A stretch of 64,000 bases of DNA from positions 131,391,272 through 131,455,271 of the forward strand of contig CM045989.1 of the NCBI GenBank assembly GCA_025175895.1, in the 5' to 3' direction. The position numbers were made by a program, and so were the translations under genes. Origin of the DNA: Wurfbainia villosa (lineage: Eukaryota > Streptophyta > Magnoliopsida > Zingiberales > Zingiberaceae). Position 1 is the stretch's first letter. Each line of letters starts with the position of its first letter. This document shows positions 36,052 to 49,069 of the stretch, piece after piece. The notes under the pieces are model-generated. The model was not told the origin of the DNA, searched no databases, and saw only the letters and a program-made list of their open reading frames with translations.

Positions 36052-37887
36052 TGTTGGAGATTTCGGGATCATGCGTAGCAGAATAAAGTGAATAAAATAA
36101 TTTTTATTACATCTCAAACATTCCCTGGGGGCCAGGAAAACTTGCTTTGGCATAATCGCATGAAAACACACAAGGAGAAGGAGAAGTTATACCTTTGAGA
36201 TTCTTTTGAATCTGTTGAAACCACAAACAAGACCAATGGGCCTTGCCTCTATCAGTATCCACGTCGGGATCACCTGAGACAACTCCTAGAGCATCAAACC
36301 TTTGTCTCCGATTGGTGCTAGCCAACTGATGGAGACAAGAGAAGAGGAGAGAGGAAAAATTGCTAACAAAGGGAAAACCTAAAACCAAAACCTTGCTCAA
36401 AGATTATTAAGAGATCTATTTATAGATCGCTTAATTAGGTCATCTTAGAAGCCTTTGATGGAATATATCTTACCATAATTATCCCATAATTAAAGTAAGA
36501 ACAACCCAGGAATTTTCCATAAGAGAAAATCTCCAAAATCGACGGAACCACGACACGGCCGTGTAGATTCACATGGCCTAGTCATGTGGATTCACATGGC
36601 CTAGTCATGTGGATTCACATGGCCTGACCATGTGTCCTTCTGGGCACAACCTAGACTTTGGTCATTTTGGCCAGAGCCAGGCACGACCCATGCCAGGTTA
36701 GGCACGACCGTGTGAGACTCTGTATGGTCCGTTTGACTTCGTTTAAGTGCGATATAGTTGTGCTAAGTCCGACAAAGCCATAAAAGGTTCCATAGCCTCT
36801 ATTTCGTACCCCTTGGTCTAGTCCAACCAGACATATCCTCTCTTAACGAGAATCTCATTCTCAGACTTGTTTTACATCTCGAGATCACTCATAGTGCGTG
36901 TGACCCAATAGATTTTCGGTTATGTTGGTCATTCATAATTAACCCCTTAATTATGAATATATCATGAGTGATACCTAGCAGTACATCATGCCCCCCAATT
37001 GACCGAAAAGTATAAATTGACTTCAGAACATTTTCTAAACCCTTCAGCAGCTTCGGTTGTTCGTGCCTTGTTCTTTTTACTCATCCTATACCCACTTGGT
37101 TCAGGACATGCTCTTGTGTTTGTTCCCACTAGGCTGACTACATCACACCTAGACCAAGTTAATTTCCTTGTCCTGTGGATTCAAGTTACTCCTACATGTT
37201 CCCAAGAAGACCATTTCTTAACATGCTTGCTCTGGCCAAAGACTTCTGAGTAACAATTCTGACAAGAGGTCTAGGGTATACAACTCCTTTATCAAGAGTG
37301 ACAAATCCTCTATAGGCTATTCAAACACTTTCGATCACTTTGGCTTATACCCAATCATCCCAGAGTTACACCTACTATATAGATGACTGCGAAGAAGTCA
37401 AAGTACAAGGCATCATGATCAAGATGACTTAAATACCTCAAGTCTAAGGAAGCTCGCACTTAAGTTACAATGAGTTCTTCAACGACATATAGAATCATAT
37501 GAAATCTCATAGCATGCCACTCCAATGAATTAATTACCATAACTAGCATCCACATGTTCACTCTCAGCATCCTATGCTTCCATTCAGTGAGTACCGAATG
37601 CTTGGATAAACCAAGGAGAATAATATGTGCTAGTCTCACAGAATTGATGATGTCCAATCTCATCAATTCATCGACTAAGGATAGTTTTAATACTTACATA
37701 TTTACATATGATGTGATACCCACTAATTGTGATCCAATCACAATTTCTCTCATGCTATGCATCGTATTGTGGACTTCAGTACATGAGTTTAAGATCTAAT
37801 AAAATACATAGATAATGTACACTAAAATAGTGAATTTTATTAATAACTTTTAAGGCGATTGTCTTAGGACATCTCTCAATTATATCA
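36052..37887 (-). repeat. E1 5' LTR
   Basis: 1836 bp. The tRNA-Met primer site lies immediately to its left, on the inner side of the element. Differences from the 3' LTR are scattered substitutions, mostly C/T and G/A. Confidence 0.94.
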
Positions 37888-37892
37888 GCTTG

Positions 37893-38091
37893 GACTTTCC
37901 ATGCCAAGTCTCAAGCTTGGACTTTCTATGCCAAGTGTCCCACTTGTATTTCTCCATCATATAGTCAAACCCATGTCAACCTTATAGTCAACCCATTGTC
38001 AAACAATGGTCAACTCATTATCAAACATCAAATCACTACTCGAGTCGAACTCGAGTCTGGTCAATCGTGACTTGGGCTGATTGCACCAACA
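37893..38091 (-). repeat. E0 3' LTR, right part
   Basis: It resumes after the E1 duplication gcttg (37888-37892) inside the minisatellite and ends ttgcaccaaca at 38091, matching the end of the 5' LTR at 50641. Confidence 0.9.
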
Positions 38092-38861
38092 ATCTTCACC
38101 TTTTTGATGTTTGACAAAAAACTAAAAACCTTTGAGTTAAAACACTAACTCAATCCAATCATCCCAATTTTCCAAATTGAGAATCTCAAAATTCTCCCCC
38201 TTTTTGACATACATGTAAAAGGTTCTCTCCAAGGGTGTCAATGTCTCATATCCCAATGAGATCTTATAATCTCCCCCTTTGTCAAAAACGTCTAGGATGC
38301 CTTCACTCTTCCTAGTGATAAGTTCCATATAACTAAAGAGAGACAATCCTCACTTCTCCAAATTCTCAAAATTCTCCCCTTTATGAGGACGAATACATCC
38401 ATCATTCTATGATGGATAACCTCCCCCTAAAGGCTTGCTCCCCCTTGACCATTGCATTGACAATGTCCTTGGAGAGTCCCTAGCCTATAGGAACACTAAA
38501 CCATCAAAATTAAGGGCAAAAGTTCAACTTTGAACTTTCACACATCTTAAAATTGATACACACCCTAAACAACTCTCCTAATTCATATCCAATGGATTTT
38601 CACCATTTATAATGTTTTCCAAAGCATATTCTAAGGTTAAGAGTAGTTAGGGTAACATAACATAGCTGAAACATGGGCTAAACATTCTTGTTTACTTGAA
38701 ATCAACGTTGTCAGTTGACTCTTTCATCCAACAGTCGATTGACAGCATCATCAGTCGACTGCCATACTGAGACAGTCGACTGATCTATGATTTTTAGAAT
38801 ACGAGTTTTGTAAAAGCATAAGTAAATATACGTATTTTGGAAAATTTTGAAAACTCATACG

Positions 38862-40048
38862 TTTTGGACCGTCGGTGGCCGACTAGAGGAGGGTGAATAA
38901 CCCTCTTTCGTGTACGGTGGAATTCGCTCGCTCTTGCGTTTGTCTACAAATATGATTAGCGCAATAGAAATGTAAACAATAAAGACAATTAAGAACAAGC
39001 ACTAACAAACCGATATAACGTGGTTCACAACCCTTGCTGTTAGTCCAATTCCCGATTCGTTCCAAGGTGAATCACGCCTTAAGCTTTCCACTAATCTCTC
39101 CTTTGCATAAAGCTAGGTGGAGATCACCTTTCTTACTACCTCTCTTCTTACAATAGGATTGAAATAAATACAAGTAAGAAGAGTAGAATTCATTTGGGCA
39201 CTTGTGAGGATGTTTAGGAATAAAGCATTAGCCTCCCCAAGTGTACAAAGGCCTATTCTTATAGGGAAGATGCCATTCTTCCTGTTGAGCCAGCAGTAGT
39301 CGACTGATGCCCCGATCAGTCGACTGTTGCTGTAGCCATTGCCCTCTAACGACTTCTTCCACATTGGATTTAAATCAACAGCTCCCACATCAGTCGACTG
39401 ATGGAGCCATCAGTCGAGTGGTCGATGCGATCACTTTCATTCTTGGCTTTCTATGCGAAACCCTCGACATCGATCATTGCTCCTTAGCGATCGGTGATAG
39501 AACGATCGCGCCTGGTGGCGATCAAGCGATCGGCCAGAAGTTCGACTCGAACACCAATCGAGTCTCCAATCGACTTGGATCAGTCGACTGCTACCTATAG
39601 CAGTCGAGTGGTGTCGGGAAAACCCATCCGACACGTAACCAATTGGTCAAGATCATCTAAGAGCTACCCTGACCCGGGTTACAATCGCTCACTCTCATCT
39701 CCCTTGAAGTTCTCTTCATCCGACCACGTCCCTCGGATGCGCCAAGCACACGGCTTCACAGTGCCATCCTTCACGTCTCGCCCTGAAGTCTACTTCCTTC
39801 GGCTTCACTCCAATGCTCCTCGTCCGACGGTCCCTCGGATGCACCAAGCGCATGACTTCCGCAATGCATCTTTCACCGACTCAAGGACTGAGTCATGAGA
39901 GGTGAATCTTGCCAATGCTATCATCATCCATGTGCGAATTACTAAGTCCTGCATGACTTCAACGCACATATCAAATCCATAACAATCCTAACTTAAACCC
40001 TTTGCCACACACATCAAAACCACATCACATGGGTTGATTGCCCTAACA
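38862..40048 (-). repeat. E2 3' LTR
   Basis: 1187 bp ending ccctaaca. A purine tract (minus AAAAAGAGGGAGAT, 40049-40062) lies just inside. AGTCGACTG words at 39298-39607. Confidence 0.93.
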
Positions 40049-41158
40049 ATCTCCCTCTTTTTGATATGTGACAATCTGTTTAAGTTAGGTAAAACATAAA
40101 CACAAAACATAAGACAAGAAAACATGTAAATAACATGAGTATAAAAACTCCCCCTGAAACATGCAACTCCCCCTTAAGACATGCTAAATTTCCCCCCTTA
40201 GCATGATTAACTTAAACTCATCATTTCTCCCCCTTTGACACCATCAAAAACATTATACAAATGTTATACACGCATGACATCAAGTCTAATGGAGGAAAAA
40301 TACCAAAACAAGTTCAAAACTTGATAAAAATAGGTTCTTTGTGCAGATAGAGTACATCGATCAGTGATCCACTGATTGATCGGGCACCTAAGTTCGAAAT
40401 TACGATTTTGAAATCCAACCCGTAAATGCATTAAAAATTCTAGGAAATTCAAAAAATCATGTAATTTGAAGAACATATTTCTAGTGAGTTCCTTTATCAG
40501 TGAAAAATGATTTTTCATGAAAATTTATTTTATTTTTGAAAATTTGGTAAAAACTCAAAAGTTGCGAAAATGTCTAAAGTTTGTATCCATTTTAAAATCT
40601 AGTTTTGCCTTGAAACTTTTCAAAACATGAACTCACTGTTTGCAAAGTATAAAATGGTTTTAAAACATTTAAAATATCCAACTATGATTTATGGGCAATA
40701 TGTTTATTGATTAAACATTTGCTTTCCCCATATTTGGTCTATGATTATTCTATTGATACACTTAATGCCCCATCTAAATGCCATAAGTATTAGTGAACCA
40801 TTTGTATCATCCTATCATCTCACCCATTGCTATGATCTCAATCAAAATAGCCTATAGTGAGTGTGAGATGTTCCTAAAGGTATTTAATCTTAACCAAAAT
40901 TTCATGCAATTCTATTAAGGTTAAGTATCATGCATCCTAAAACCACCCAACATGATCATAAAAACATATATTATCAATCACGATCAAATGTTATCAATAA
41001 TTGCATATCATGATCAAATATTATTATGATTCCATAATATGATCACATTATCATCACCCAACACTTATAAATAAAAAATTGTCATCCACATCCTCCTAGG
41101 TCAACCATTTAATATGATATAAGTTAAGTCCACTATGATTGACTATCCTAGGGTTTTT
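40049..41158 (-). other. E2 non-coding 3' interior
   Basis: About 1.1 kb between gag and the 3' LTR, AT-rich, no pol remains. Homologous in layout to E3 28531-29866. Confidence 0.75.
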
Positions 41159-42865
41159 CTAACCCTTAAGGATGGATTTGGGAATCCAATATAAGTTCTT
41201 TCCTATAGGGTTCACCAAAAACTCCTTAGGGATCCATTTTCTAGCTACCATTTTATTTTTAGTTTGACCCCTAGCAATTAGGCAATGGTAAGCCTTTTCA
41301 TTTTTATTTCCATAATAACCTAGACCTTTTTTATTAAAACTTGTCCTTTGGCTCCCTATAATCATATTTAGGGTGTTGGAGCCAATGGTGAATTTCTTTA
41401 GGGCCTTAGTTAGATGATCTACCTTTTCCCTTAAGGCATTGTTTTCTTCAATACATGCATCATTGACATTAAAAGGCATATAGTCATCATGTGAGCATGC
41501 ATTATTAATACTAGAAGAAGCATTATCATTCACATTTAAATATGATTTTTCTAGCTTTTCTTCTAGGGCCTTAATTTCATCAAGCATGCTCTTATTTTTC
41601 TTTTTAGCCCTAAATAATTCCTTAGTTAAGCTAGAAATCATAGACATAATTTTCTTGGGAGGAAGATTCGTTACCTCACTTACCAAATCCTCTTCCGATA
41701 ATGAGGATGAAGATGAAGCTCCCCCTTCACTCGAGCTCTCCTCACTAAAACTTCTTTCTTCTTGCTCAGAGGAGGAGATGGAGTCTAGATCTTCTATTGC
41801 CATTAAGGCAAGGCTTGTGAAAGCTTCTTTCTCTTCCGATGAGGAAGAAGGATCATCCCAAGTCACCGCTTTGTGTGCCTTAGCCTTCTCTTTTTCTTTT
41901 GTTTTCTTTTCATCCTCCTTTTTGCTCCCTTTCTTCTTCCCTTCTCTCTTCTTCCTTTCTTCTTTGCTCTTGTTCAAGAGGGGACAATCATCCCTTATGT
42001 GTCCCTCTCCTTGGCAATTATAGCAAATGATCTTCCTCCTTGGCCTTCTTCCCCTATCATGAGATTTATTAAATTTAAAATTCTTAAGTGCACGTCTCAC
42101 CTTTCTTACTATGTAGGCCTCCTCATTGCTATCCATGGAGGAGGAGGATGATTCATCTGATGAAGATGGTGCAATCTCCTTCTTCTTCTTCCCTTTTTCG
42201 GCCATGAGTGATACTCCCCTTGATTGGCTCCTTGGTTCTTCTACTATGCCTTCAAGTCATATTTCATGTAATTCCATAGTAGAAAAGAATTCATCTAGAG
42301 TACTTACCTCTAGATTCTTAGAAATATAGAAGGAGTCCACCATGGAGCTCCACTTTGAGGACCGGGGGAAAGCATCTATTGCCTTCATGATCATGTTCCA
42401 GTTCGATAGCTTCTCATATACACTTGATAGCCCATTAATAATTTTTTTAAATCTAGAGTGTAGTGATAATACCTTTTCTCCCTTGTCAAGTTTGATATTG
42501 TTCAATTGGGAGCGAAAGAGATCCCTTCTTGTTAATTTGGCTTCCGAGGTGCCTTCATGAAGCTCTACCAATCTCTCCCACATTTCTTTAGCACTTGAGC
42601 ACTCCCCAATCCGGTTGATCTTTTGTTGGGGGAGCACATTGAAAAGGTGATGCTTGGCCTTTGAATTCGCCAAGTGCTCCTCCCTTTGTTTCTTGGTCCA
42701 TCTTGATTTTTCTAGTGGCTCCCCTTCTCCATCCCTAGACAACTCGAAACCATTTTTCATAATTAACATTATATCAAAATCGGTCTCGAAGAATACCTCC
42801 ATTCTCTTCTTCCACCAAGAGAATTCCCCCTCGAACTTTGGCGGATGAATGTTGGAGCTCGCCAT
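41159..42865 (-). pseudogene. E2 gag, full length with one nonsense codon
   Basis: 568 codons from ATG at 42865 (MASSNIHPPKFEGEFSWW) to the stop at 41159. The order is: N-terminal gag domain (WWKKRMEVFFETDFD), UBN2 domain (SAKEMWERLVELHEG, LHSRFKKI), zinc knuckle CYNCQGEGHIRDDC (about 42014), Lys-rich then Ser/Glu-rich acidic region, coiled coil (SMLDEIKALEEKLEKS) and the tail WIPKEFLVNPIGKNLYWIPK. The only break is a TGA at 42257-42259 where E3 has Arg, so a C-to-T change from CGA is likely. The gene ends in its own stop with no protease after it. It closely matches E3 gag. It would supply particle protein and RNA packaging but no enzymes. Confidence 0.92.
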
Positions 42866-42928
42866 TTTTGATGTTGTGCTTGTTGCGGTGGTGAGTCCGG
42901 TGACAAGCAACTTGGCTCTAATACCACT

Positions 42929-44142
42929 TATTGGACCGTCGGTGGCCGGCTAGAGGGGGGTGAATAGCCCTCTTTCGTGTATGGTGGAATTCGCTCGCTC
43001 TTGCGTTTGTCTACAAATATGATTAGCACCACGGAAATGTAAACAATAAAGACAATTAAGAACAAGCGCTAATAAACCAATATAACGTGGTTCACGACCC
43101 TTGTCGCTAGTCCATGACCCGATTTGTTCCAAGGTGAATCACGCCTTAAGCTTTCCACTAATCTCTCCTTTGCACAAAGCTAGGTGGAGTTAACCTTTCT
43201 TACAATCTCTCTTGTTACAATAGGATTGAAATAAATGCAAGTAAGAAGAGTAGAATTCATTTGGGCGCTTGTGAGGATGTTTAGGAATAAAGCATTAGCC
43301 TCCCCAAGTGTCCAAATGCCTCTTCTTATAGGGAAGAGGCCATTCTTCCCGTTGAGCCAGCAGTAGTCGATTGATGCCCCGATCAGTTGACTGTTGTTGT
43401 AGTCGTTGCCCTCTAACGACTTCTTCCACATTGGATTTTAACCAACGACTCCCACATCAGTCGACTGATTTTTCCATCAGTCGATTGATGGGGCTATCAG
43501 TCAAGTGGTCGACACGATCACTCGACTGCTGAAGCTTTTGTGCCCGAAACCCTCGACATCAGTCGACTGCTCCCCTTGGTAGTCGACTGATGGAGCTAGT
43601 AGTCGACTGATCGGCCAGAAGTTTGACTTGAACACTAGTCGAGTTTCTAATCGACTTGGATCAGTTGACTGCTGCCTATAGCAGTCGACTGGTGTCAGGA
43701 AAACCCATCTGACACTTAGCCAATTGGCCATGATCACCTAAGAGCTACCCCGACCCGGATTACAATCGCTCACTCTCATCTCCCTTGGAGTCCCTAGCCT
43801 TGAAACTCTTCGTCCGGCCACGTCCCTCGGATGCGCCAAGTGCATGGCTTCGTAATGCCATTCTTCGCGTCTCACCCTGAAGTCTACTTCCTTCGGCTTC
43901 ACTCCAATGCTCCTCGTCCGGTGGTCCCTCAGATGCACCAAGCGCACGACTTTCGTAATGCATCTTTCACCGACTCAAGGACCGAGTAATGAGAGGTGAA
44001 TCTTGCCAATGCTATCATCATCCATGTACGAATTACTAAGTCCTGTATGACTTCAACGCACATATCAAATCCATAACAATCCTAACTTAAACCCTTTGCC
44101 ACACACATCAAAACCACATCACATGGGTTGATTGCCCTAACA
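42929..44142 (-). repeat. E2 5' LTR
   Basis: 1214 bp, homologous to 38862-40048. AGTCGACTG words at 43366-43690. Confidence 0.93.
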
Positions 44143-44147
44143 ATACG

Positions 44148-44820
44148 CACATTACTTATAACAAACATTATAGGTGAAAAATAGTTAGAAAATAAAATAC
44201 CCATAGAATAGTGAGATTGACACAAAGTTTAAAACCATTAAATTTTCAATGTTTGACCCTACTTTGTATCACCTCCTTCAATGGTGATTGCTATCAAAAG
44301 ATAAACTTCACCAAGATTTTTCAAAATAATTTTGAAAGGATTTTAAAAACCTTAATTCCTTTTCCTAACATCTCACTTGTATCTAAGTGTATGAAACATA
44401 TACAAGTCAAGTATTCTTGTGAGATGTGGGTTTTGGTTATTTAGGGGTTCATGTATTTTTCTAGGCAACACTATTTGATTCCCTTATGCATGAGACTTCA
44501 AATCATGTCATTGTCCTTAACTCAATTTTAATTTACCTTAAATGTATGAGTGATGATTATGACATATAATGATAGTATAAATAGACATGTGCCAATAATC
44601 CTAAGTATTATCATGACATTTTATATGAGTAAAATGAAATATGATGTCATGACATGGTATAATAGTAATACAAGACAATACACATCAATACACACATCAA
44701 ACACATATTAAAAAAATGATACATATTTTGCAAAAATAAAATATTTCATTAATCTTAAAATTAGTTCAACACCCAAACAGACATCCAGATAGTCACTCCT
44801 CACTACGAAAGGAAGAAAGA
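44148..44820 (-). other. E0 interior spacer between accessory ORF and E2
   Basis: AT-rich and non-coding. It lies after the accessory ORF in the element. The spacer continues on the other side of E2 (38092-38861), where a small AGTCGACTG cluster (38708-38785) and the polypurine tract are found. No gene is seen. Confidence 0.6.
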
Positions 44821-44843
44821 AAAAAACATATATGTAGACCCAA

Positions 44844-45215
44844 CTACAATCCACCAGAATCACCCACCGGAGGTGGTGGAGGCTGCTGACTTAGCGTCCA
44901 TCTCCGCATCATCTCGAGCAGCTCAAGCTGACGCCGCTCAATCTGATCCAGTCGGTAGTCAATGGAGGACTTCCCTAAGCTGAGCTCCTCTAATTACGAG
45001 TCAACCTCCTCATGGAAGTCCTCAAATCTAGCCTCCAGGCGTGCAAAGCGCTCCAAGAGACCCGCTGTTGGTGCATCTGGTATCATGGGATCATCCTCCT
45101 TAGTAGCTGACCCCTCATACTATGCAGCTGGCTCTCCAGGCTCCCCGGCTGGCTGAGGTTGAGCAACCCACTCCATCCTCCCATGCCCAGTCCTCATGTC
45201 AACTAATGTAAAGTT
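44844..45215 (-). pseudogene. E0 accessory ORF, C-terminal coiled-coil tail
   Basis: A separate frame downstream of the core encodes ERFARLEARFEDF, a stop, then DYRLDQIERRQLELLEMM and a Pro run, ending at a TAG at 44844-44846. The heptad-like Leu/Ile pattern predicts a coiled coil. The equivalent in E8 (56170-56373) has LSRLSAMNRQQQEILALLR followed by a Pro/Gly-rich end. Confidence 0.6.
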
Positions 45216-45827
45216 TCACACAGTGATGCGACTGTACGCGTCGAACAGTGGCTTCAGTGACCCCCTAGAAATGTTTATGCCTATGGATGCTAGCCATGCA
45301 GTAATGATATGTCCAAAAGGCATATGGACCTTACCTTGTATAGGGGTTACAAAGGGGACTATGCAGTGGAATATGTTCAATGCAATGTTGATGTCTAATA
45401 AGTGGCGCATCGCATACATGAGAAAGAGATGGGGAGGTCGGATCTTAGCCTGACCCCAGGTCACAATAGGAAGGAGACACCCAACAATGACTTTATAAAG
45501 TACATTGTTAGAGGCAGATAAGACATTTATTGAAAACAGATTTTGACCTAATGGATGAGGTCGAAGAAAGAAATACTCATGCATGGACTCAAGGGATATA
45601 TGATTAAAAGGAGCTGGAAAAGGCTCATCAAAGGCAGGATAAAACACAAAGGAGTCATCAGATGGCCGACACTCCAAGAATTCCTGCATAATAGCAGGAG
45701 TGAACTCTAGATCGCATTTTGCAATGCGAGTAGAGTATGTTGGACCATCGCCAACTCTCCTAAGGTTGGAGTAGAAGTCCTTGAGCAAGTCAATATTGAT
45801 GGAATGCGTGAAAAAGACTACTTTCAT
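45216..45827 (-). pseudogene. E0 accessory ORF, core domain (plant transposon-associated domain)
   Basis: 203 uninterrupted codons, starting MKVVFFTHSINID and containing DLEFTPAIMQEFLECRP, NVLYKVIVGCLLPIV, PPHLFLMYAMRHLLDI, GKVHMPFGHIITAWL. This is the kind of domain often labelled 'putative plant transposon protein' in plant genomes, and its function is not known. It lies between gag and the 3' LTR in the sense of the element. Homology continues upstream through stops (a TGA just before the Met, EPTEGSS at about 45945) to a predicted 98-bp intron (45961-46058). Downstream, after stops, lies a coiled coil (RLDQIERRQLELLEMMRR) and a Pro-rich tail ending at 44844. The same layout occurs in E8. 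It is broken outside the core. Confidence 0.72.
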
Positions 45828-46058
45828 TAACTGATAATGTCATATGATTTGGATGACATCCCCACCATAAGATTAGAAAAATAGCTCGTCTAAGTATCTA
45901 ACGGGCATAGGCTGGTATGACAGTGATGAACCTTCAGTAGGCTCTATCCTACATTGTCTTCTATATGAATGTGATGAATGCAATCCAATGACACAAAACA
46001 TGGTTAAATCAAGACACTGATTAAGTAACATGATTAGGGTTTGAGTTCAAGAGATTAC

Positions 46059-46247
46059 TTAGGTTTCATTTGGTTTGATGTTGAAGGAGATGATCTGAGC
46101 AATCAAATGCTGGAGAAAAACATCGGAGAAATGTCGGTAAGAGCTAGTCGGAACCCTAACTCGCAGAAGAAGAGAATAGGAAGTGAGGGAAACCTCCATT
46201 AGCGTGATAGGAAGACAAGAATAGGGGAAAAATGGGTTAGGTTTCAA
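46059..46247 (-). pseudogene. E0 accessory ORF, putative leader exon
   Basis: An open stretch starting MKPNPFFPYSCLPITLMEVS precedes a GTAATC donor at 46058. The intron starts near a telo-box (AAACCCTAA on the minus strand, about 46033-46041). A TATA-like TTTTATAAGATCG (minus, about 46350-46362) and a cluster of AGTCGACTG words (46374-46620) lie upstream. Whether it is transcribed from its own promoter is inference. Confidence 0.4.
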
Positions 46248-46369
46248 AACTAAGGCTTACCTAGGGCTGGAGTCATCAGCGTGAACACGAACATGAAGGT
46301 CGGAAGTGCTTGGAGGGGGAAATCACATGAAGAAGCCAAACCCTAAGGGTTCGATCTTATAAAATCACT

Positions 46370-46625
46370 ACGATCAGTCGACTGATGAGTCTTATCAGTA
46401 GACTGATCACGATTTTACAACCGATTCACGATGCCAACAGTCGATTGCTAGGTTCGACAATCGACTGTTGAATCTTCTACATCTTTGAGCTACGGTAGCT
46501 TGATCAGCGATTGAGGTCATCGATCGTGATCTACCGGTGATCGATTCTTTGAGGTTCAATCACTCTCTGTGTCATTCTACAGTGTATTCAGTCAACTGAC
46601 ATACTGAATAAGTCGACTGATATCT
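46370..46625. repeat. Internal AGTCGACTG cluster upstream of the E0 accessory ORF
   Basis: Repeated cagtcgactg and one-base variants (cagtagactg, cagtcgattg, cagtcaactg, agtcgactga) recur here between gag and the accessory ORF, the same word that fills the LTR U3 regions. Confidence 0.7.
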
Positions 46626-47230
46626 GATTTTCTATTTACAGATTATGTGAATTTGATTTCTTCACTTAATTTTGTTCCATTTTAATGTGTTTATGCATGT
46701 ATATCGAATATATCAGCATTATGCTAGTGTTTATGTATTTATTCCATTTTCACAAGCATTAACATCCAAGAATTTTATTCTTAGCATCTCACCATTTCTA
46801 AATGTTTAAAATACACAATCAAGGTGAATTTTATATTTTGTGAGATGTAATACACCATAAACATACATTCCATGCAAACATATGATAAGACATATGAAGC
46901 ATGGCAAGTGTGTGACATATCAAGGTATATAATACTTAAGTGTTAAGCTCAAATGTCATTTCTAAATTTAAGATAATTTTCCTTGATAAATTGATCTCCC
47001 AAGTGTGTCAAAATCCAAAATGGCACACTAAGACCTCTTAACCTAACTGTGCCATGTTTGATCAATTTTCCATAATTCTCAAAATCTATTGGCACATCCT
47101 AAAATCATTTAGGATCAAATTCAACATTATTTCCAAAGTATCCCATAACCTTGGAAATGACATAAAGTGTCAACTTTGCTATAGTTGAGTTAACTATCCT
47201 TCCAATCAAGGTTGACATATCCGAACCCAT

Positions 47231-48996
47231 TTAGCGTGAATTGATCACGCTCCTAGGAACCCAATGCCTACTGAAGCTCCTTGGGTTTACTAGGTATTTC
47301 TTAGGGATAACTTCCCTAGATACCCTCCTAATTACCCTTCTAGGCCTAGAAGCTTTGGTCATTGTGGTCTTGCCTAGGTTAACTCTAGGGGTAACTCCCC
47401 TTATAACCTTCTTAGTGGCTTCCCTAGGTTTTCTTGAAACCTTGGCCACTAGGCACTTACCTTGGTTACCCTTAGGAATGACTTCCCTAGTAACCTTGTC
47501 TTTACTAGACCTAGGTTGAGTTCCATGATCGAATGGAACTCTATGATAGGTCTCCTGGGCTTAGGTTTGTGACCCAAATCTCTCTTTGCCTTAGGTGGAC
47601 CTTTCTTTCTAGACCTTAGGTTTTGACTCCTTGATTCTAAATTTTGACCATTTGACTCTTGCATTTGATTTTGCATATTTCTAAGGGTCTTTTCTAATCT
47701 CTTAATTTTTGATCTCAAAACTTGATTTTCTAGCTCTAATTGCCCAATTTTTGAATTTTCATTTATTCTTTGGGCATTGATCCATTTCTTAGGCATATGC
47801 CTATCTTTCTTAGGGTCAATACCTAAATGGTCTTCTACCTTCCTAATTGCTTCCTTAGGTAGAATTGTCCTAGGGTTATTGTTTCTAGAATTGTCCTTAA
47901 CCCTAAAATTACAATATTTAACACCTAAGCAATATGATACATTCTTAGCATGCTTTTCATGATTATGAATAATAGAAAGAGTATTAAAATTACTCCTAGT
48001 ATGCTTTTTGGCCTTATATAAAGAATGAGCATTACTTAAATTTATCTTAGGATTTGCTTTAGAAGCTCCCCCTATATTTGATGCTCTTTCTTGACTCTTG
48101 GTTCGCTTTCTCCTCTTAGGGCATTGACTTCTATAGTGGCCCCTTTGATGCCATTTAAAGCACACCATGTGCTCCTTGCTCTTCTTAGTGAGGACACCGA
48201 CATCCTTGACCTTGGGTGCCAGTTGAGCCTTCTTGACTTTCTTAGGACACTTGCTCTTATAGTGTCCAGGTTCCCTACACTCAAAAAATATTATATGATT
48301 CTTATTATTAATGCATGTATTTGAGTTACCTTCCACGGTAGGGGAATTTTGATCGGATTCTTCATGGCTCTTGGAGGTAGAGGCTTCCTCTTGTTGCTCT
48401 GGCATTAAGGATGGCCTAATCCCCTCCCTCTCAATCCTAGAGGTAGAGGCTTCCTCCAATTCTTCCTTTTCCTCGGATGTTGATGACCCTTCATCCTCCG
48501 ATTCCTCAAGCTCTTATGATGAAGACGATATGCTCTCTTCTTCTTGAGCTTGAGAGGATGAACATGTCTCTTCGGTCTTATCCTCCAATTGAGCCGATGA
48601 ACACTCTTGTTCTTTGGGCTCCTCTATTTCTTAATCCGTTGAGGGATTTTCATGATACTTTGCCAATTCACTCTAAAGCTCCTTGGCATCCTTGTATTCA
48701 CCTAACTTGGGCAAGACATTATTAAAAATTAAATCACTTAGAATTTTGATTGCCTTAATATTTGTCTTGAACTCTTTGAATTGTTCCTTGGTCCATTTTT
48801 CAACCTTGAGGATTCCACCCTTTTTGCCTCTTGGAAATTCACAATCTTCTATCAAGGCGGACCAAAGCTTGATATCCACCATCATCAAGAAGTTCTCAAT
48901 TCCTATTTTCCATTGAGTGAAACCTTCAAATTCATAGTTCTCATAGGATGGTGGTGTGTTGATGTCCCGACCTAGTCTAAAATTTGGCTTCTCCAT
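47231..48996 (-). pseudogene. E0 gag (in-frame stops, late frameshift)
   Basis: The start MEKPNFRLGRD is at 48996. The N-terminal gag domain (FEGFTQWKIGIENFLMM, CEFPRGKKGG, KWTKEQFKEF) runs to about 48673. An acidic Ser/Glu-rich segment with several in-frame stops follows. Then come two CCHC zinc knuckles, FECREPGHYKSKCP (about 48250) and CFKWHQRGHYRSQCP (about 48150), and a coiled-coil stretch (about 47760-47640). After a frame change near 47449 the protein ends IPKKYLVNP...HWVPRSV at 47231. This tail matches the gag ends of E2 and E3. No protease follows. Gag would bind RNA and form particles. Confidence 0.85.
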
Positions 48997-49069
48997 CTTC
49001 TTCTTCACCCTCTAGCGAGTTTGCTCCCGGTTGTTAATCCGTAGAAGAGCTCCAAGCTCTGATACCAAC

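Larger units (their letters stand above)
21031..37887 (-). mobile_element. E1: Ty1/copia retrotransposon inside the E0 3' LTR
   Basis: Flanked by gcttg (21026-21030 and 37888-37892). LTRs of 1811 and 1836 bp begin tgttggagatt on the plus strand and end acatca/atatca. Subtracting E3 and E5 gives about 8.5 kb, with gag, protease, integrase, RT and RNase H in copia order on the minus strand. A TGGTATCAGAGC primer site lies at about 36039-36050. Long LTRs and a gag beginning MSTSINLHSILDNNKLTG suggest an Angela/Tork-type lineage (tentative). Its LTR lacks the AGTCGACTG words, unlike all its neighbours. Confidence 0.94.
38862..44142 (-). mobile_element. E2: gag-only LTR retrotransposon inside E0
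   Basis: Flanked by atacg (38857-38861 and 44143-44147). LTRs of 1187 and 1214 bp. The interior of 2.9 kb has a gag gene and no pol. The terminal bases on the plus-strand left ends are ttttgg and tattgg where tgttgg is expected, so the second base has mutated in both LTRs. The primer site reads TGGTATTAGAGCC (42914-42926), one base off the tRNA-Met match. Same family as E3 and E4, opposite orientation to E3. Confidence 0.94.
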
